From Actinobacillus sp. GY-402 (lineage in GTDB: Bacteria > Pseudomonadota > Gammaproteobacteria > Enterobacterales > Pasteurellaceae), in NCBI RefSeq assembly GCF_014843355.1, contig NZ_CP062137.1, forward strand, positions 806,001 to 870,000: DNA of 64,000 nucleotides, read 5' to 3'. The stretch's first letter is position 1, and each line of letters begins with the position of its first letter. Below the pieces are notes generated by a model. The model did not search any database, had not been told where the DNA came from, and saw nothing but the letters and a program-made list of their open reading frames with translations. Positions 49,664-59,798 of the stretch are shown here, in pieces. A program made the translations under genes and the position numbers.

Positions 49664-52126
49664 ATGTTGGATAAAGTAACGGATCTGGAGTTTATCTATG
49701 ATAGACCGCAAGAAACGGTGGAATCCTTTAAAAAGTCTGTGGTGTATAAATTGGTTTTCGCCATCGGACGTTCGCCTCAGGAAGCCAGTGAACGCGATTG
49801 GCTGAACGCTTTAATGCTCACCATCCGTGATTTGGTTACCGAAGGTTGGATCGATACGGCGACAAAATTCAGAGCGAAAGATACCCGTCGCGTATATTAT
49901 CTTTCCATGGAATTTCTGCTCGGGCGCATTCTTTCCAATGCCTTGTTGTCCGAAGGCATTTACGATATTGCCAAAGAAGCGCTAAAAGAACTGGATATCA
50001 ACTTAGAAGATTTACTGGAAAAAGAAGTGGATCCGGGCTTGGGTAACGGCGGTTTAGGCCGCTTGGCCGCTTGCTTTATGGATTCCATTGCCACCTTGAG
50101 TTTGCCTGGCATGGGTTACGGTATTCGTTATGAATACGGCATGTTCAAACAGTCCATCGAAAACGGTCAGCAAGTGGAAAAACCGGATGCCTGGCTGGAA
50201 AAAGGGGCGCCTTGGGAATTTGTGCGTCCGTCAAAACGTCATAAAATCCGTTTCGGCGGCAGCATTTATTTCGAAGGCAAAAAATGTATTTGGAAGCCGT
50301 CGGAAGAAATCACTGCGTTGGCTTACGACACCATTATTCCGGGCTATGATACGAAATCCGCCAGCACGCTTCGTTTATGGAATGCACACGCAGCGGATGT
50401 ATTTAACTTGGAAGAATTTAATAAAGGGGATTATTTTGGCGCCATTGCGGATCGTTCCTCAATTGAAAACGTTTCCCGCGTGTTGTATCCGAACGATTCC
50501 ACTTGGGCCGGACGCGAACTGAGATTGCGTCAGGAATATTTCTTAGTTTCCGCTTCGTTGCAGGATATCGTTAAACGTCACAAACGAACTCACGGCACAT
50601 TGGATAATTTAGCGGAAGAAGTGGCGATTCATTTGAACGATACCCATCCTGCATTAGCCATTCCGGATTTAATGTGCATATTGGTGGACGACGAAGGTTT
50701 CTCCTGGAAAAAAGCCTGGGAAATGACCCGCCGGATTTTCTCCTATACCTGTCATACTTTGATGTCCGAAGCGTTGGAAACCTGGCCGGTGGACATGATG
50801 AGCAAAATTCTGCCTCGTCATTTACAAATGATTTTCGAAATTAACGATTATTTCCTTGAATATGTGAAAACCTACGTCACGACCGATATGGATTTTATCC
50901 GTCGCGTTTCACTGGTGGAAGAAGGCGATCAACGTAAAGTCAGAATGGGCTGGTTGTCTGTCGTCGGTTCTCATAAGGTTAACGGTGTGGCGGAAATTCA
51001 TTCTCAGTTGATGGTGGATTCCACTTTTGCCGACTTCACCAAAATTTATCCGGAACGCTTTACCAACGTCACAAACGGGGTTACTCCGCGCCGTTGGATT
51101 GCCGTTGCCAACCCGAAATTAGCGGCATTATTCGACGAATACATCGGTTTGGGCTGGCGTAAAGATTTAAGTGAGTTGGCAAATTTAAAAGAACATTTTA
51201 TCGATCCTAAACTGAAAACCCGTTTAGCCGAAATTAAATTCTCCAACAAACAAAAACTGGCGAAATACATCATGCGTAAACTCGGTATCGAAGTGAATCC
51301 GCACGCCTTATTTGATGTACAAATCAAACGTATTCACGAATACAAACGCCAAATGTTGAACGTGTTGCACATTATCACCCGTTATAATCACATTCTGGAA
51401 AATCCTGAAAAAGATTGGGTTCCACGCGTGTTTATTCTGGCGGGTAAAGCGGCGTCTTCTTATTACATGGCGAAACAAACCATTCGACTGATTAACGATG
51501 TGGCCGAAATCATCAATAACGACGAACGAATTCGCGGACTGCTTAAAGTGGTATTTATCCCGAATTACAGCGTCAGCCTGGCTGAACTGATCATTCCGGC
51601 GGCGGATATTTCCGAACAAATTTCTTTGGCGGGCACGGAAGCTTCCGGTACCAGTAACATGAAATTCGCGCTGAACGGTGCGCTAACTTTGGGTACGCTG
51701 GACGGCGCCAACGTAGAAATTTTGGATAACGTAGGAAAAGACAACATCTTTATTTTCGGTAATACCGTGGAACAGGTAGAGGAGTTACGTCGTAACGGCT
51801 ACCATCCGATGGATTATTATTCTAATGATGAGGATTTACGTCTTGCCATTAACCAAATCGTATCGGGACATTTCTCACCGAAAGAACCGACCCGTTATAA
51901 TCCGGTAGGCAGTTCCGCGCAGGCGCAAGATTATTATCAAACACTGGCGGATTTCCGCAGTTATGTGGATACGCAAGCGTTAGTGGATGAAAAATACAAA
52001 GATCAGGATGCCTGGGTGATGAGTTCGATGCACAATATTGCCAATATGGGCTTCTTCTCATCGGATCGAACCATTCAGGAATATGCGGAAAGAATCTGGC
52101 GTATCAAACCGCTTGATATCGATTAA
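49664..52126 (+). CDS. glgP: glycogen phosphorylase GlgP
   Basis: GlgP releases glucose-1-phosphate from glycogen ends with PLP. It has 820 residues (E. coli GlgP 815). The PLP lysine is in [14 protein letters not shown] near the C-terminal third, and the glycine-rich [18 protein letters not shown] is near residue 125. The family also includes MalP; position after glgA favours GlgP. GAAGGA precedes the start. An inverted USS terminator follows and closes the locus. Confidence 0.95.
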   Translation: MLDKVTDLEFIYDRPQETVESFKKSVVYKLVFAIGRSPQEASERDWLNALMLTIRDLVTEGWIDTATKFRAKDTRRVYYLSMEFLLGRILSNALLSEGIYDIAKEALKELDINLEDLLEKEVDPGLGNGGLGRLAACFMDSIATLSLPGMGYGIRYEYGMFKQSIENGQQVEKPDAWLEKGAPWEFVRPSKRHKIRFGGSIYFEGKKCIWKPSEEITALAYDTIIPGYDTKSASTLRLWNAHAADVFNLEEFNKGDYFGAIADRSSIENVSRVLYPNDSTWAGRELRLRQEYFLVSASLQDIVKRHKRTHGTLDNLAEEVAIHLNDTHPALAIPDLMCILVDDEGFSWKKAWEMTRRIFSYTCHTLMSEALETWPVDMMSKILPRHLQMIFEINDYFLEYVKTYVTTDMDFIRRVSLVEEGDQRKVRMGWLSVVGSHKVNGVAEIHSQLMVDSTFADFTKIYPERFTNVTNGVTPRRWIAVANPKLAALFDEYIGLGWRKDLSELANLKEHFIDPKLKTRLAEIKFSNKQKLAKYIMRKLGIEVNPHALFDVQIKRIHEYKRQMLNVLHIITRYNHILENPEKDWVPRVFILAGKAASSYYMAKQTIRLINDVAEIINNDERIRGLLKVVFIPNYSVSLAELIIPAADISEQISLAGTEASGTSNMKFALNGALTLGTLDGANVEILDNVGKDNIFIFGNTVEQVEELRRNGYHPMDYYSNDEDLRLAINQIVSGHFSPKEPTRYNPVGSSAQAQDYYQTLADFRSYVDTQALVDEKYKDQDAWVMSSMHNIANMGFFSSDRTIQEYAERIWRIKPLDID

Positions 52127-52143
52127 TCCGCCGTAATTCGGCT

Positions 52144-52185
52144 AAAGTGCGGTCAAAATTTGATAAATTTTTTGACCGCACTTTT
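52144..52185 (+). terminator. inverted USS pair terminator after glgP
   Basis: USS cores at 52145-52153 and 52175-52183 face each other, followed by a T-rich stretch. It ends the glycogen operon. Confidence 0.78.
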
Positions 52186-52244
52186 ATTTTTGGCTATGCT
52201 CAGCTTCCGGTTTAGTTATTTTAGATTTTATGAAAGGCAGAAGT

Positions 52245-53075
52245 ATGCGCCACAATCCCGATTATTTTTATCTGAAAATGGAAGAACATTTCCTTTACGT
52301 TCCTTATTACAACCATCAACGCCGAATTCGCGTGCTGTTGCCGAAAAATTATCACAATGAACCCGATAATTATTATCCCGTGTTGTATATGCACGACGGA
52401 CAAAATGTGTTTTACAGCAAAGAATCCTATTCCGGTTATTCGTGGAAAGTGATTCCGACGCTTAAACGCCATAAAGAATTTCCGAAGATGATTGTGGTGG
52501 GAATTGATAATGCGGAAGGCGCGCGTTTAGACGAATACGCGCCCTGGCAAACGGATGTGGGATACACGGAGGAAGCCCGTCGTGCGGGCGGCATGGGTTA
52601 TGAATACGGCGAATGGGTGGTGAATGAGGTGAAATCTTTTATCGATCACCATTACCGCACGAAATCCGATCGCACAAACACCTTATTGGCCGGCAGTTCC
52701 ATGGGCGGTATCATCACCGCTTATATGGGCGCGGCTTATCCGCAGGTTTTCGGCCATTTGGGCGTATTTTCACTGGCTTCATGGTTTAATGAGCCGGCAT
52801 TTTTAGATTTTATGCACCGTCATCCTATTGCCCGGGACAGCCGGGTTTTCATTCAGGTGGGAACCAACGAAGGAGACGAAGCGGATTCTCAATTTATTTC
52901 CAATATGAATCAGGCTTATATAGATTGCACTTTGCGTTATTATCAATCGCTATTGCGGACGGGGCATCCGCTGGACAATATTCGGTTAAAAATTATGGCA
53001 AACGAAATTCACCATGAAAAATACTGGGCGGATCACTTTTCGGAATTTTTAGCGTTCTCGTTGATGGGAAGATAA
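52245..53075 (+). CDS. alpha/beta-hydrolase esterase (PF00756-like), function unknown
   Basis: This 276-residue esterase-D-type alpha/beta hydrolase has an N-terminal beta domain and the strand YPVLYMHDGQNVF. The nucleophile is Ser152 in GSSMGG, and a histidine near the C-terminus (NEIHHEKYW) can complete the triad. No signal peptide is seen, so it is cytoplasmic. The ATG at 52245 has AAGG at a better distance than one at 52230. It faces a second esterase and an ATP-grasp ligase on the other strand; the three may form one pathway (inference). Substrate unknown. Confidence 0.8.
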   Translation: MRHNPDYFYLKMEEHFLYVPYYNHQRRIRVLLPKNYHNEPDNYYPVLYMHDGQNVFYSKESYSGYSWKVIPTLKRHKEFPKMIVVGIDNAEGARLDEYAPWQTDVGYTEEARRAGGMGYEYGEWVVNEVKSFIDHHYRTKSDRTNTLLAGSSMGGIITAYMGAAYPQVFGHLGVFSLASWFNEPAFLDFMHRHPIARDSRVFIQVGTNEGDEADSQFISNMNQAYIDCTLRYYQSLLRTGHPLDNIRLKIMANEIHHEKYWADHFSEFLAFSLMGR

Positions 53076-53132
53076 AAAAGCTAAAAGTGCGGTCAAAATA
53101 TTTAACGTTTTTTTGGCCTTGCTGACTTCGAT

Positions 53133-53168
53133 AAAAAAGCGCAATCATTGGTTATGCTGCGCTTTTTT
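53133..53168. terminator. bidirectional terminator between the two esterase genes
   Basis: AAAAAAGCGCA pairs with TGCGCTTTTTT around a 14-base loop, with A and T runs on both sides. It serves both convergent genes. Confidence 0.8.
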
Positions 53169-53172
53169 CCGA

Positions 53173-53925
53173 TTAGATGATTCCCTGTTCTTCCAGTTTG
53201 CTCAGGAAAAACGGCATTTGAACCCGCCACCAAGGCCAGTCGTGATCCACATCATTTCCCCAGAAATCAAACCAGGCCGGAATGCTTTTGGCTTCAAACG
53301 CTTCTTTCAAACGCGCGGTATCGGAAATATGATCCGCTTCCCAGGCGCCTTGCCCCACGGCAATAATGTAATGATTCTGGCGATAACGTTGCAGGAACCA
53401 GTTATCGTTTTGCCCCCACAGATTGTCAATCGGCGAATTAAAGTAAACCGCTTGGTCGCCGCCGAATTCGCCGGTGAAGAAGCGCGCGTCGTACACACCG
53501 CTTAATGCAATGACCGTATCGAATAGATCGGGATGACGTAGGCCAAAATTAACGGAATGGAAGGCGCCCATGCTGCAACCGGTGGCAATCATTGTGCCGT
53601 TCCATTGGGATTCGTGACGAATTAACGGCACCAATTCATGTACGATATAACGATCGTAAGCGTTATGAGCTAGCGCCATATCATGCCCGGATTTCCAGGT
53701 GGCCAGCCAGGATTCTTTATCATAAGAATCCGGCGTATAAAATTTGATTAACCCGCGATCGATAAAGCTGCGGCAGGCATCAATCATGCCGAAATTGGCA
53801 TATTCGTTCTGATTTCCGCCGGATGACGGAAACACAACAACCGGTTTTCCTGCGTGACCATATACATTAAAGTACATTTCACGGCCTAATTCGCTGCTCC
53901 AATGGTTTCTTCTTTCAAAATGCAT
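53173..53925 (-). CDS. second alpha/beta-hydrolase esterase (COG4947-like), function unknown
   Basis: This 250-residue cytoplasmic esterase-fold protein has the strand PVVVFPSSGG, nucleophile Ser118 in GCSMGAFHS, and a late histidine and aspartate around FWGNDVDHDWPWW. It is unrelated in detail to the neighbouring esterase. It lies 55 bases downstream of the ATP-grasp gene on the same strand, which suggests an operon. A ligase followed by an esterase may make and then release or transfer an ester or peptide-like product, but this is inference. Confidence 0.8.
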   Translation of the reverse strand: MHFERRNHWSSELGREMYFNVYGHAGKPVVVFPSSGGNQNEYANFGMIDACRSFIDRGLIKFYTPDSYDKESWLATWKSGHDMALAHNAYDRYIVHELVPLIRHESQWNGTMIATGCSMGAFHSVNFGLRHPDLFDTVIALSGVYDARFFTGEFGGDQAVYFNSPIDNLWGQNDNWFLQRYRQNHYIIAVGQGAWEADHISDTARLKEAFEAKSIPAWFDFWGNDVDHDWPWWRVQMPFFLSKLEEQGII

Positions 53926-53980
53926 AATTTTTCCTTTTACGGGTAGATTAGTCGCTCACCGTTTATAGGTTTTTTAACGG

Positions 53981-55159
53981 TTATTGCTTTGCTTGTGCAA
54001 ATCGCACGATTTCACGTAATTGTTCCATGGTTTCGGTACGCGCCAGAATACCGTGTTCGCCCATCACTTTGGCAAAAACTCCCGGTACGGTTTGCACGCT
54101 GATGATGTTGTCACCGAATTTTTGGCAAACTTCATCGATGGAGTTCACATAATTCTGGTTGGCTTTGCGTGAAATATATACCACATTCCAAGGATGGGTG
54201 ATGTTTGCGTAGAATTTATTTTCCGTGACAACATGGGCGTATTCAAGGAATACGTCAAAATCGTTGGCGTAGTTCCACATGTCAATGGTTAACCCGCCCG
54301 GCGGACGACAGTTGATTTCAAGCGGTAACAATTCGCCCGTTTTTTTCACGCGGAAAAATTCGAAATGGAAGAAACGTTCGCGCACCTTAAAGGCTTCCAC
54401 ACATTTTTTGCCTAATTCCACCAGTTCCGGGGAAATTTCCCGCGGCACGTAATAGAACATATCGCCGTCTTTTTCTACGGTGTCCAGCACCGCTTCGGAA
54501 TATTCGAGACTGGAATGGAAGACGATGTTGCCGTCGTGATCCACCAGACCGTCGAAGGTGACAATGTCACCGTCGATGAATTCTTCCATGATGTATTCGA
54601 TATTCGGATTTTTGTAGCCAAAAAAGTCTTCTAATTCGACCGCACTTTTAATTTTATAAGTATCGCTGGCGCCTACGCCGGAATTCGGCTTAATGATAAC
54701 CGGAAATTTCAGACTTTTCGCCAGTTTACGGGCGTCATCGTCATCGCCGAACACGCGGCCTTGCGCCACTTTCAAGCCGGTTTTGCGGAAAATTTCTTTC
54801 ATTTGCGCTTTGGTTTTGATAGCAAGCATGTCGTCGTTTTTATAGCCGAAAACATTGAAATCGGTGCGCAGTTTGGCGTCGAGTTCCAGCCAGTATTCGT
54901 TGTGGGATTCGATGCGGTCGATGCGTCCGTATTTGTGAGCGAAGTAGCCGACGGCGCGGTAAACCTGATCGTAGTCTTCCATATTATCCACACGATAATA
55001 TTCGGTGAGCGAAGCTTTTAAGTTGTCACTGAGTTGATCATAAGGGGTGTCGGCAATGCCCAATGTATTAATCCCGCATTCTTTCATTCGAGTGGCAAAG
55101 GTTTCGAAATTGGTTGGAAAGTGGGGAGAAATCATCACAAAGTTAAGAGATTTGCTCAT
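53981..55159 (-). CDS. ATP-grasp carboxylate-amine ligase family protein, function unknown
   Basis: This 392-residue ATP-grasp enzyme would activate a carboxylate as an acyl-phosphate and join it to an amine or thiol. The pre-ATP-grasp region covers about residues 1-110. ATP motifs include VIIKPNSGVGASDTYK and EEFIDGDIVTFDG. The Mg-binding LPLEINCRPPGG follows near residue 290. It is not recognisable as PurK, PurD, carbamoyl-phosphate synthase or D-Ala ligase. GGAG-like bases lie upstream. A USS is inside (54640-54648). It heads an operon with an esterase. Confidence 0.82.
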   Translation of the reverse strand: MSKSLNFVMISPHFPTNFETFATRMKECGINTLGIADTPYDQLSDNLKASLTEYYRVDNMEDYDQVYRAVGYFAHKYGRIDRIESHNEYWLELDAKLRTDFNVFGYKNDDMLAIKTKAQMKEIFRKTGLKVAQGRVFGDDDDARKLAKSLKFPVIIKPNSGVGASDTYKIKSAVELEDFFGYKNPNIEYIMEEFIDGDIVTFDGLVDHDGNIVFHSSLEYSEAVLDTVEKDGDMFYYVPREISPELVELGKKCVEAFKVRERFFHFEFFRVKKTGELLPLEINCRPPGGLTIDMWNYANDFDVFLEYAHVVTENKFYANITHPWNVVYISRKANQNYVNSIDEVCQKFGDNIISVQTVPGVFAKVMGEHGILARTETMEQLREIVRFAQAKQ

Positions 55160-55311
55160 AAGCTGGTTCTCCGGTTGGTAAAAAAATCATCAATGATTTG
55201 ATTCTAAGCGAAAATCGGTATTTTTTAAACGATTTTCTAGCTAAAAAACGCGCAATTTTCCAATTAAAAAATTTTAATGCGTTTTTAATAAGAAATAGGT
55301 TAGAATAAGCG

Positions 55312-55327
55312 ACGCAAACGATTTACA
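55312..55327 (+). promoter_or_regulatory. PurR-type operator before glyA
   Basis: ACGCAAACGATTTACA has a perfect left PurR half-site (ACGCAAACG) and a weak right half. It lies just after a -10-like TAGAAT (55301-55306). E. coli glyA also has a PurR site with one strong half. Confidence 0.6.
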
Positions 55328-55358
55328 TCCGTCTCTTTTATTTAGAAGGAAAATACAC

Positions 55359-56621
55359 ATGTTAGAAAAGAAAACCATTGCGGAATTTGACCCGGTTTTA
55401 TGGGACGCCATGCAAAATGAAGTGCGTCGTCAGGAAGAACATATTGAATTGATCGCATCGGAAAACTATGTCACGCCGGCGGTCATGGAAGCGCAGGGTT
55501 CTCAATTGACCAATAAATATGCCGAAGGCTATCCGGGCAAACGTTACTACGGTGGTTGCGAATATGTTGATATTGTGGAACAGTTAGCCATTGATCGGGC
55601 TAAAACCTTATTCGGTGCGGAATATGCCAACGTACAGCCCCATTCGGGTTCACAAGCCAATGCCGCCGTATACGGCGCCTTATTAAATGCGGGCGACACC
55701 ATTTTAGGGATGGATCTGGCGCACGGCGGCCATTTAACTCACGGTGCAAAAGTGAGTTTTTCCGGTAAAATTTACAATTCCGTCCTTTATGGTATCACTT
55801 CGGACGGTTTGATTGATTATGCCGATGTTCGTGCAAAAGCGTTAGAAAACAAACCGAAAATGATTGTTGCCGGTTTTTCCGCTTATTCTCAGGTGGTCGA
55901 TTGGGCCAAAATGCGTGAAATCGCCGATGAAGTAGGAGCCTATCTGTTTGTGGATATGGCGCACGTGGCCGGTTTAATTGCCGCAGGTTTATACCCGAAT
56001 CCGTTGCCGCATGCCCATGTGGTTACCACTACCACTCATAAAACCTTGGCAGGACCGCGCGGCGGTTTGATTTTATCCGCCTGCGGCGACGAAGAGATCT
56101 ATAAAAAATTAAACAGTGCCGTTTTCCCGGCGAACCAAGGCGGTCCGTTAATGCATGTGATTGCGGCGAAAGCGGTATGCTTCAAAGAAGCGTTGGATCC
56201 GTCTTTCAAAGCGTATCAGGCACAAGTTCTGAAAAACGCCAAAGCCATGGTGGAAGTGTTTAAACAGCGCGGTTTCGATGTGGTTTCTAACGGCACCGAA
56301 AACCATTTGTTCCTGGTCAGTTTCATCAAACAGGGGTTAACCGGTAAACAAGCGGATGCCGCGTTAGGTGCCGCCAATATTACGGTGAATAAAAACTCTG
56401 TACCGAACGATCCGCAAAAACCGTTTGTGACTTCCGGTATCCGTGTCGGTTCGCCGTCAATCACTCGTCGCGGGTTTACCGAAACGGATGCGGCAACCTT
56501 AGCCGGTTGGATGTGCGACGTATTGGAAAGCATCGGCAAAGACAATCACGAACAAGTCATTGCCGATACCAAAGCCAAAGTGTTAGACATCTGTAAACGT
56601 TTACCGGTTTACGGCAACTAA
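55359..56621 (+). CDS. glyA: serine hydroxymethyltransferase
   Basis: GlyA converts serine and tetrahydrofolate to glycine and methylene-tetrahydrofolate, the main source of one-carbon units. It has 420 residues (E. coli 417). The PLP lysine lies in [16 protein letters not shown] near residue 229. AGAAGGA precedes the start. A PurR-type site lies upstream. The stop overlaps the start of the next gene by one base (TAATG). Confidence 0.98.
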   Translation: MLEKKTIAEFDPVLWDAMQNEVRRQEEHIELIASENYVTPAVMEAQGSQLTNKYAEGYPGKRYYGGCEYVDIVEQLAIDRAKTLFGAEYANVQPHSGSQANAAVYGALLNAGDTILGMDLAHGGHLTHGAKVSFSGKIYNSVLYGITSDGLIDYADVRAKALENKPKMIVAGFSAYSQVVDWAKMREIADEVGAYLFVDMAHVAGLIAAGLYPNPLPHAHVVTTTTHKTLAGPRGGLILSACGDEEIYKKLNSAVFPANQGGPLMHVIAAKAVCFKEALDPSFKAYQAQVLKNAKAMVEVFKQRGFDVVSNGTENHLFLVSFIKQGLTGKQADAALGAANITVNKNSVPNDPQKPFVTSGIRVGSPSITRRGFTETDAATLAGWMCDVLESIGKDNHEQVIADTKAKVLDICKRLPVYGN

Positions 56622-56893
56622 TGTTTTATTGGACGTTAATCCTTTATACGGCGGCGGTGAATATCGCCGCTTATTTATTAATACGTTCGGATAAACAACG
56701 TGCCGTTAATAAAGAATGGCGCGTGCCCGAATACGTCTTTTTTCTGCTGTGCTTCGTGGGCGGCTTTATCGGCGTGCATTTAGCCATGCAACATTATCGT
56801 CACAAAACCCGGCATTGGAAGTTTAAAGCGGCGGTGTTGATAAGTGCGGTAGGATTTTTGATCGTTTTTCCGTTTTATTTTCTGTTTGTTTAA
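56621..56893 (+). CDS. DUF1294-family small membrane protein
   Basis: This 90-residue inner-membrane protein has hydrophobic segments at about residues 3-22, 37-55 and 68-89 and basic loops (RSDKQRAVNKEWRVPE). It fits DUF1294, whose role is not known. Its ATG overlaps the glyA stop by one base, so translation is coupled to glyA. A USS at 56842-56850 encodes ISAV in the last membrane segment. Confidence 0.85.
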   Translation: MFYWTLILYTAAVNIAAYLLIRSDKQRAVNKEWRVPEYVFFLLCFVGGFIGVHLAMQHYRHKTRHWKFKAAVLISAVGFLIVFPFYFLFV

Positions 56894-56916
56894 AATTTTC
56901 CCTCTCTTCATTTTTT

Positions 56917-56940
56917 CTTAAGGTTTCCTTGTTTTAATAT
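56917..56940 (+). promoter_or_regulatory. ygiW-like promoter with QseB-type box
   Basis: CTTAAG-N5-CTTGTT (56917-56933) has one perfect and one four-of-six half-site with the correct spacing. It sits just before a -10-like TAATAT (56935-56940). Autoregulation by the downstream response regulator is plausible. Confidence 0.45.
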
Positions 56941-56995
56941 GTCCGGCAAAAGCAATAATCCTATTGCTTACGGATGTTCTTTAAGGAGGATCACC

Positions 56996-57613
56996 ATGAA
57001 AAAAGCCAATTTAGTTTCAATTCTAAGCTTATCTTTGATTGGCGCCGCCGTTTTTGCTTATGCCGCAGAACCTCAACCGGGATTTGCCAATTTAACGGAT
57101 CAATCGACGAGCGAAAAAGTGGAAATGCCGGCGACTAACGATATGAATGCCGCCGGATTGCCGCCGCGCGCGCAATATATGAGAAACGGATTACCTTGCG
57201 ATCGGAACTGCCAACGGGATTTTAGAATGGGCCATCCGATGCGGGGATCCTATCATCGCGGCATGATGCCGAATAATTATTGCATGCAAGAAGGTTTTGC
57301 CAATTCGGATTGGAGCGGTTTCTACGCATCTAACGAACCGACAAAAGTGGCGGATGCGGAAAAATGGCAAGATGATCAGCTCATCATGCTGGAAGGCAAT
57401 ATCGTTAAACAAACGGGCAGAAAATATTTCGTATTTAAAGACGCTTCGGGCGAATTGACGCTGGAAATTCCGCGTCGCGCATGGCGTGACGTCGTCACAC
57501 CGAAGGATAAGGTCCGCATTACGGCCGGCGTGGAAAAATCCTGGGGTAAAACCGAAGTGCTGGCGCTCAGTGTCGAATCGGCGGACGAAACCAAACCGGC
57601 CAAAAGCCAATAA
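56996..57613 (+). CDS. YgiW-like periplasmic OB-fold (BOF) protein with Met/His/Cys-rich extension
   Basis: This 205-residue secreted protein has a signal peptide cleaved near AYAA (residue 24). A linker rich in Met, His, Arg and Cys (about residues 57-97, with Cys68, Cys72 and Cys96) comes next, then a BOF domain at about residues 105-195. E. coli YgiW is about 130 residues, so the linker is extra. It lies directly upstream of qseB, as ygiW does in H. influenzae, where the ygiW-firRS genes respond to ferrous iron. AAGGAGG is six bases before the ATG. Confidence 0.85.
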   Translation: MKKANLVSILSLSLIGAAVFAYAAEPQPGFANLTDQSTSEKVEMPATNDMNAAGLPPRAQYMRNGLPCDRNCQRDFRMGHPMRGSYHRGMMPNNYCMQEGFANSDWSGFYASNEPTKVADAEKWQDDQLIMLEGNIVKQTGRKYFVFKDASGELTLEIPRRAWRDVVTPKDKVRITAGVEKSWGKTEVLALSVESADETKPAKSQ

Positions 57614-57700
57614 TTCAATGAAAGAAAGCGGCAGTCATGTCGCTTTTTTGTTAAACTGATTGGTACGAAACGAATATCGGATAAAAGTGCGGTCAAAAAA

Positions 57701-58381
57701 ATGAGAGTTTTATTAATTGAAGATGACCCGTTAATCGGAAACGGATTAAATATCGGGCTGACCAAGTCGGGCTTTTCCGTGGATTGGTTTACGGACGGTA
57801 AAACCGGCTTAGAAGCGGCAAAATCCGCGCCTTACGATGCAGTTGTCCTGGATTTGACTTTGCCTAAAATGGACGGTCTGGCGATATTACAGCAATGGCG
57901 GCGCGACGGTCTTGATGTTCCCGTATTGATTTTAACGGCGCGCGACACCTTAGACGAACGGGTAAACGGTTTACAAATGGGCGCGGACGATTATTTGTGC
58001 AAGCCTTTTGCCTTGGCCGAAGTGGTGGCGCGGCTGCAAGCGTTGATTCGGCGCCGTTACGGACAAAGTAATCCGATTATCGAGCACAGTTTGGTTAAGT
58101 TTGATCCGAACAATCACCGCGTCACATTACGGGATGAAGAGGTTTTTCTTACCACCCGCGAATATAAATTGCTCGAATTATTTATGCTGAATAAAGAACG
58201 CGTATTAAGCCGTTCTTTTATTGAAGAAAAACTGTATAACTGGGATGAAGACATCAGCAGTAATGCGCTGGAAGTGCATATGTATAATTTGCGCAAAAAA
58301 TTGGGTAAGCAATTTATCCGCACGGTACACGGTGTGGGTTATGCCTTAGGAAAAAACGATGAAACTGCTGAAAATGCGTAG
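57701..58381 (+). CDS. qseB: QseB/FirR-type response regulator (OmpR family)
   Basis: This 226-residue DNA-binding response regulator has a receiver domain (residues 1-115) with phospho-acceptor Asp51 in [11 protein letters not shown], and an OmpR winged helix (about 125-220) with [11 protein letters not shown]. The order ygiW-qseB-qseC matches E. coli ygiWXY and H. influenzae firRS. QseB and PmrA bind CTTAAN-N5-CTTAAN repeats, and such repeats occur before ygiW and macA here. A USS ends five bases before the start, so no clear ribosome site is seen. The stop overlaps qseC by 23 bases. Confidence 0.92.
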   Translation: MRVLLIEDDPLIGNGLNIGLTKSGFSVDWFTDGKTGLEAAKSAPYDAVVLDLTLPKMDGLAILQQWRRDGLDVPVLILTARDTLDERVNGLQMGADDYLCKPFALAEVVARLQALIRRRYGQSNPIIEHSLVKFDPNNHRVTLRDEEVFLTTREYKLLELFMLNKERVLSRSFIEEKLYNWDEDISSNALEVHMYNLRKKLGKQFIRTVHGVGYALGKNDETAENA

Positions 58382-59729
58382 TTTACGCTTCCGTTTGATT
58401 GTCATTTTATCGTTGGCGGCGCTGATTATTTGGTCGCTGGCGACAGCGATCGCCTGGTTTCAGGCGAAAAACGAAGTCAACGAAGTATTTGATGCGCAGC
58501 AGATTTTATTTGCTAAACGGTTAGCTTCTTCCGATCTGGGCGGAATGCTGTTGGATCGGCAGTTTCGCCACCGACATCGCGACGGATATCGGGTAAGACC
58601 GAAAAGTTACGATGATGATGCGCTGGCTTTTGCTATTTTTACTCGTCACGGACAGTTTATTGCCGGGGATGACGCCAAAGGCGATAACATTCAGTTTGCG
58701 CCGCGGCCGGGGTTTACCCTGGCTAAACCTCGCGGTGAAAATGATTTATGGCGCATTTTCTGGTTGCCGTCGGATAACGGACGATTGATGATTGCCGTCG
58801 GGCAGAAAATCGATTACCGCAACGAAATCGTACAAGACATGGTTTTCGGACAAATGTGGGTATGGATTGCCGGTTTGCCGTTGTTAATTGCGTTGATTGT
58901 TTTTCTGATTACCAAAGAACTGAAAGCGTTAAAACGCGTAGGAGACGAAATGCGTAAGCGTTCGCCCGAATCGCAAACGCAGCTTTCCACGCAAAACGTA
59001 CCGAATGAAATTTTGCCGTTAGTCAACGGGTTGAATCAGTTTTTCAGCCGCACTTCCAATATGTTGCTGCGCGAACGCCGTTTTACTTCCGATGCCGCTC
59101 ACGAATTACGCAGTCCGCTGGCCGGATTGCGCATTCAGGCGGAAATCGCACAAATGGCGGAAGATGATGAAAAATTGCGGGAAGACGCGCTGCGTAACCT
59201 GACCGGCGGCATCGATCGCGCCACACAGCTTATCGAACAATTACTGACGTTGTCCCGGTTGGACAATTTACAGCAACTTGATAATCTGGAAGATATTCAT
59301 TGGGAACAACTGATTCCATCGCTGATTGGCGAGCTGTATTTCAGTGCGGAAAAACGGCGGATGAATTTATCTTTCGAACTCGTGGAAACGCCGGCCGTTC
59401 AGAAAGGACAACCTTTGTTGTTATCTCTGATGTTACGCAATGTAATTGATAACGCGATGAAATATTGTCCCGAAGGAACGGATATCAAAGTGCGGTTAAA
59501 AAAAACGGAGATTTTGGTGGAAGACAACGGCGGCGGTGTGGATGAAGAAGATCTAGGCAAACTCGGACAGCGTTTTTATCGTCCGGCGGGACAGAATGAA
59601 AAGGGCAGCGGTTTAGGTTTATCCATCGTATTCCGCATCGCCGAGTTACATCGCATAAAAGTGCGGTTAGAAAATCGAAAGAATTTACAGGGAAAACGCG
59701 AAGGTTTACGCGTGGTATTTTCACTTTAG
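58359..59729 (+). CDS. qseC: QseC/FirS-type sensor histidine kinase
   Basis: This 456-residue membrane kinase has membrane segments at about residues 11-34 and 164-185 flanking a periplasmic sensor of about 130 residues. The phospho-acceptor is His248 in [10 protein letters not shown], and the ATPase N and G boxes ([21 protein letters not shown]) follow. The sensor has a His/Arg/Asp-rich patch (RHRHRDGYR, near residues 70-78) that could bind metal. Start 58359 has AGGA eight bases upstream and overlaps qseB. The signal, iron or quorum hormone, cannot be decided. USS copies lie at 59487-59495 and 59659-59667. Confidence 0.92.
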   Translation: MKLLKMRSLRFRLIVILSLAALIIWSLATAIAWFQAKNEVNEVFDAQQILFAKRLASSDLGGMLLDRQFRHRHRDGYRVRPKSYDDDALAFAIFTRHGQFIAGDDAKGDNIQFAPRPGFTLAKPRGENDLWRIFWLPSDNGRLMIAVGQKIDYRNEIVQDMVFGQMWVWIAGLPLLIALIVFLITKELKALKRVGDEMRKRSPESQTQLSTQNVPNEILPLVNGLNQFFSRTSNMLLRERRFTSDAAHELRSPLAGLRIQAEIAQMAEDDEKLREDALRNLTGGIDRATQLIEQLLTLSRLDNLQQLDNLEDIHWEQLIPSLIGELYFSAEKRRMNLSFELVETPAVQKGQPLLLSLMLRNVIDNAMKYCPEGTDIKVRLKKTEILVEDNGGGVDEEDLGKLGQRFYRPAGQNEKGSGLGLSIVFRIAELHRIKVRLENRKNLQGKREGLRVVFSL

Positions 59730-59798
59730 TAGTATGACAAAAGGCGGGAATATGAGTTTGGCTCACCATCCTGCCTTTTAATTTATGCTTTTTACCGA

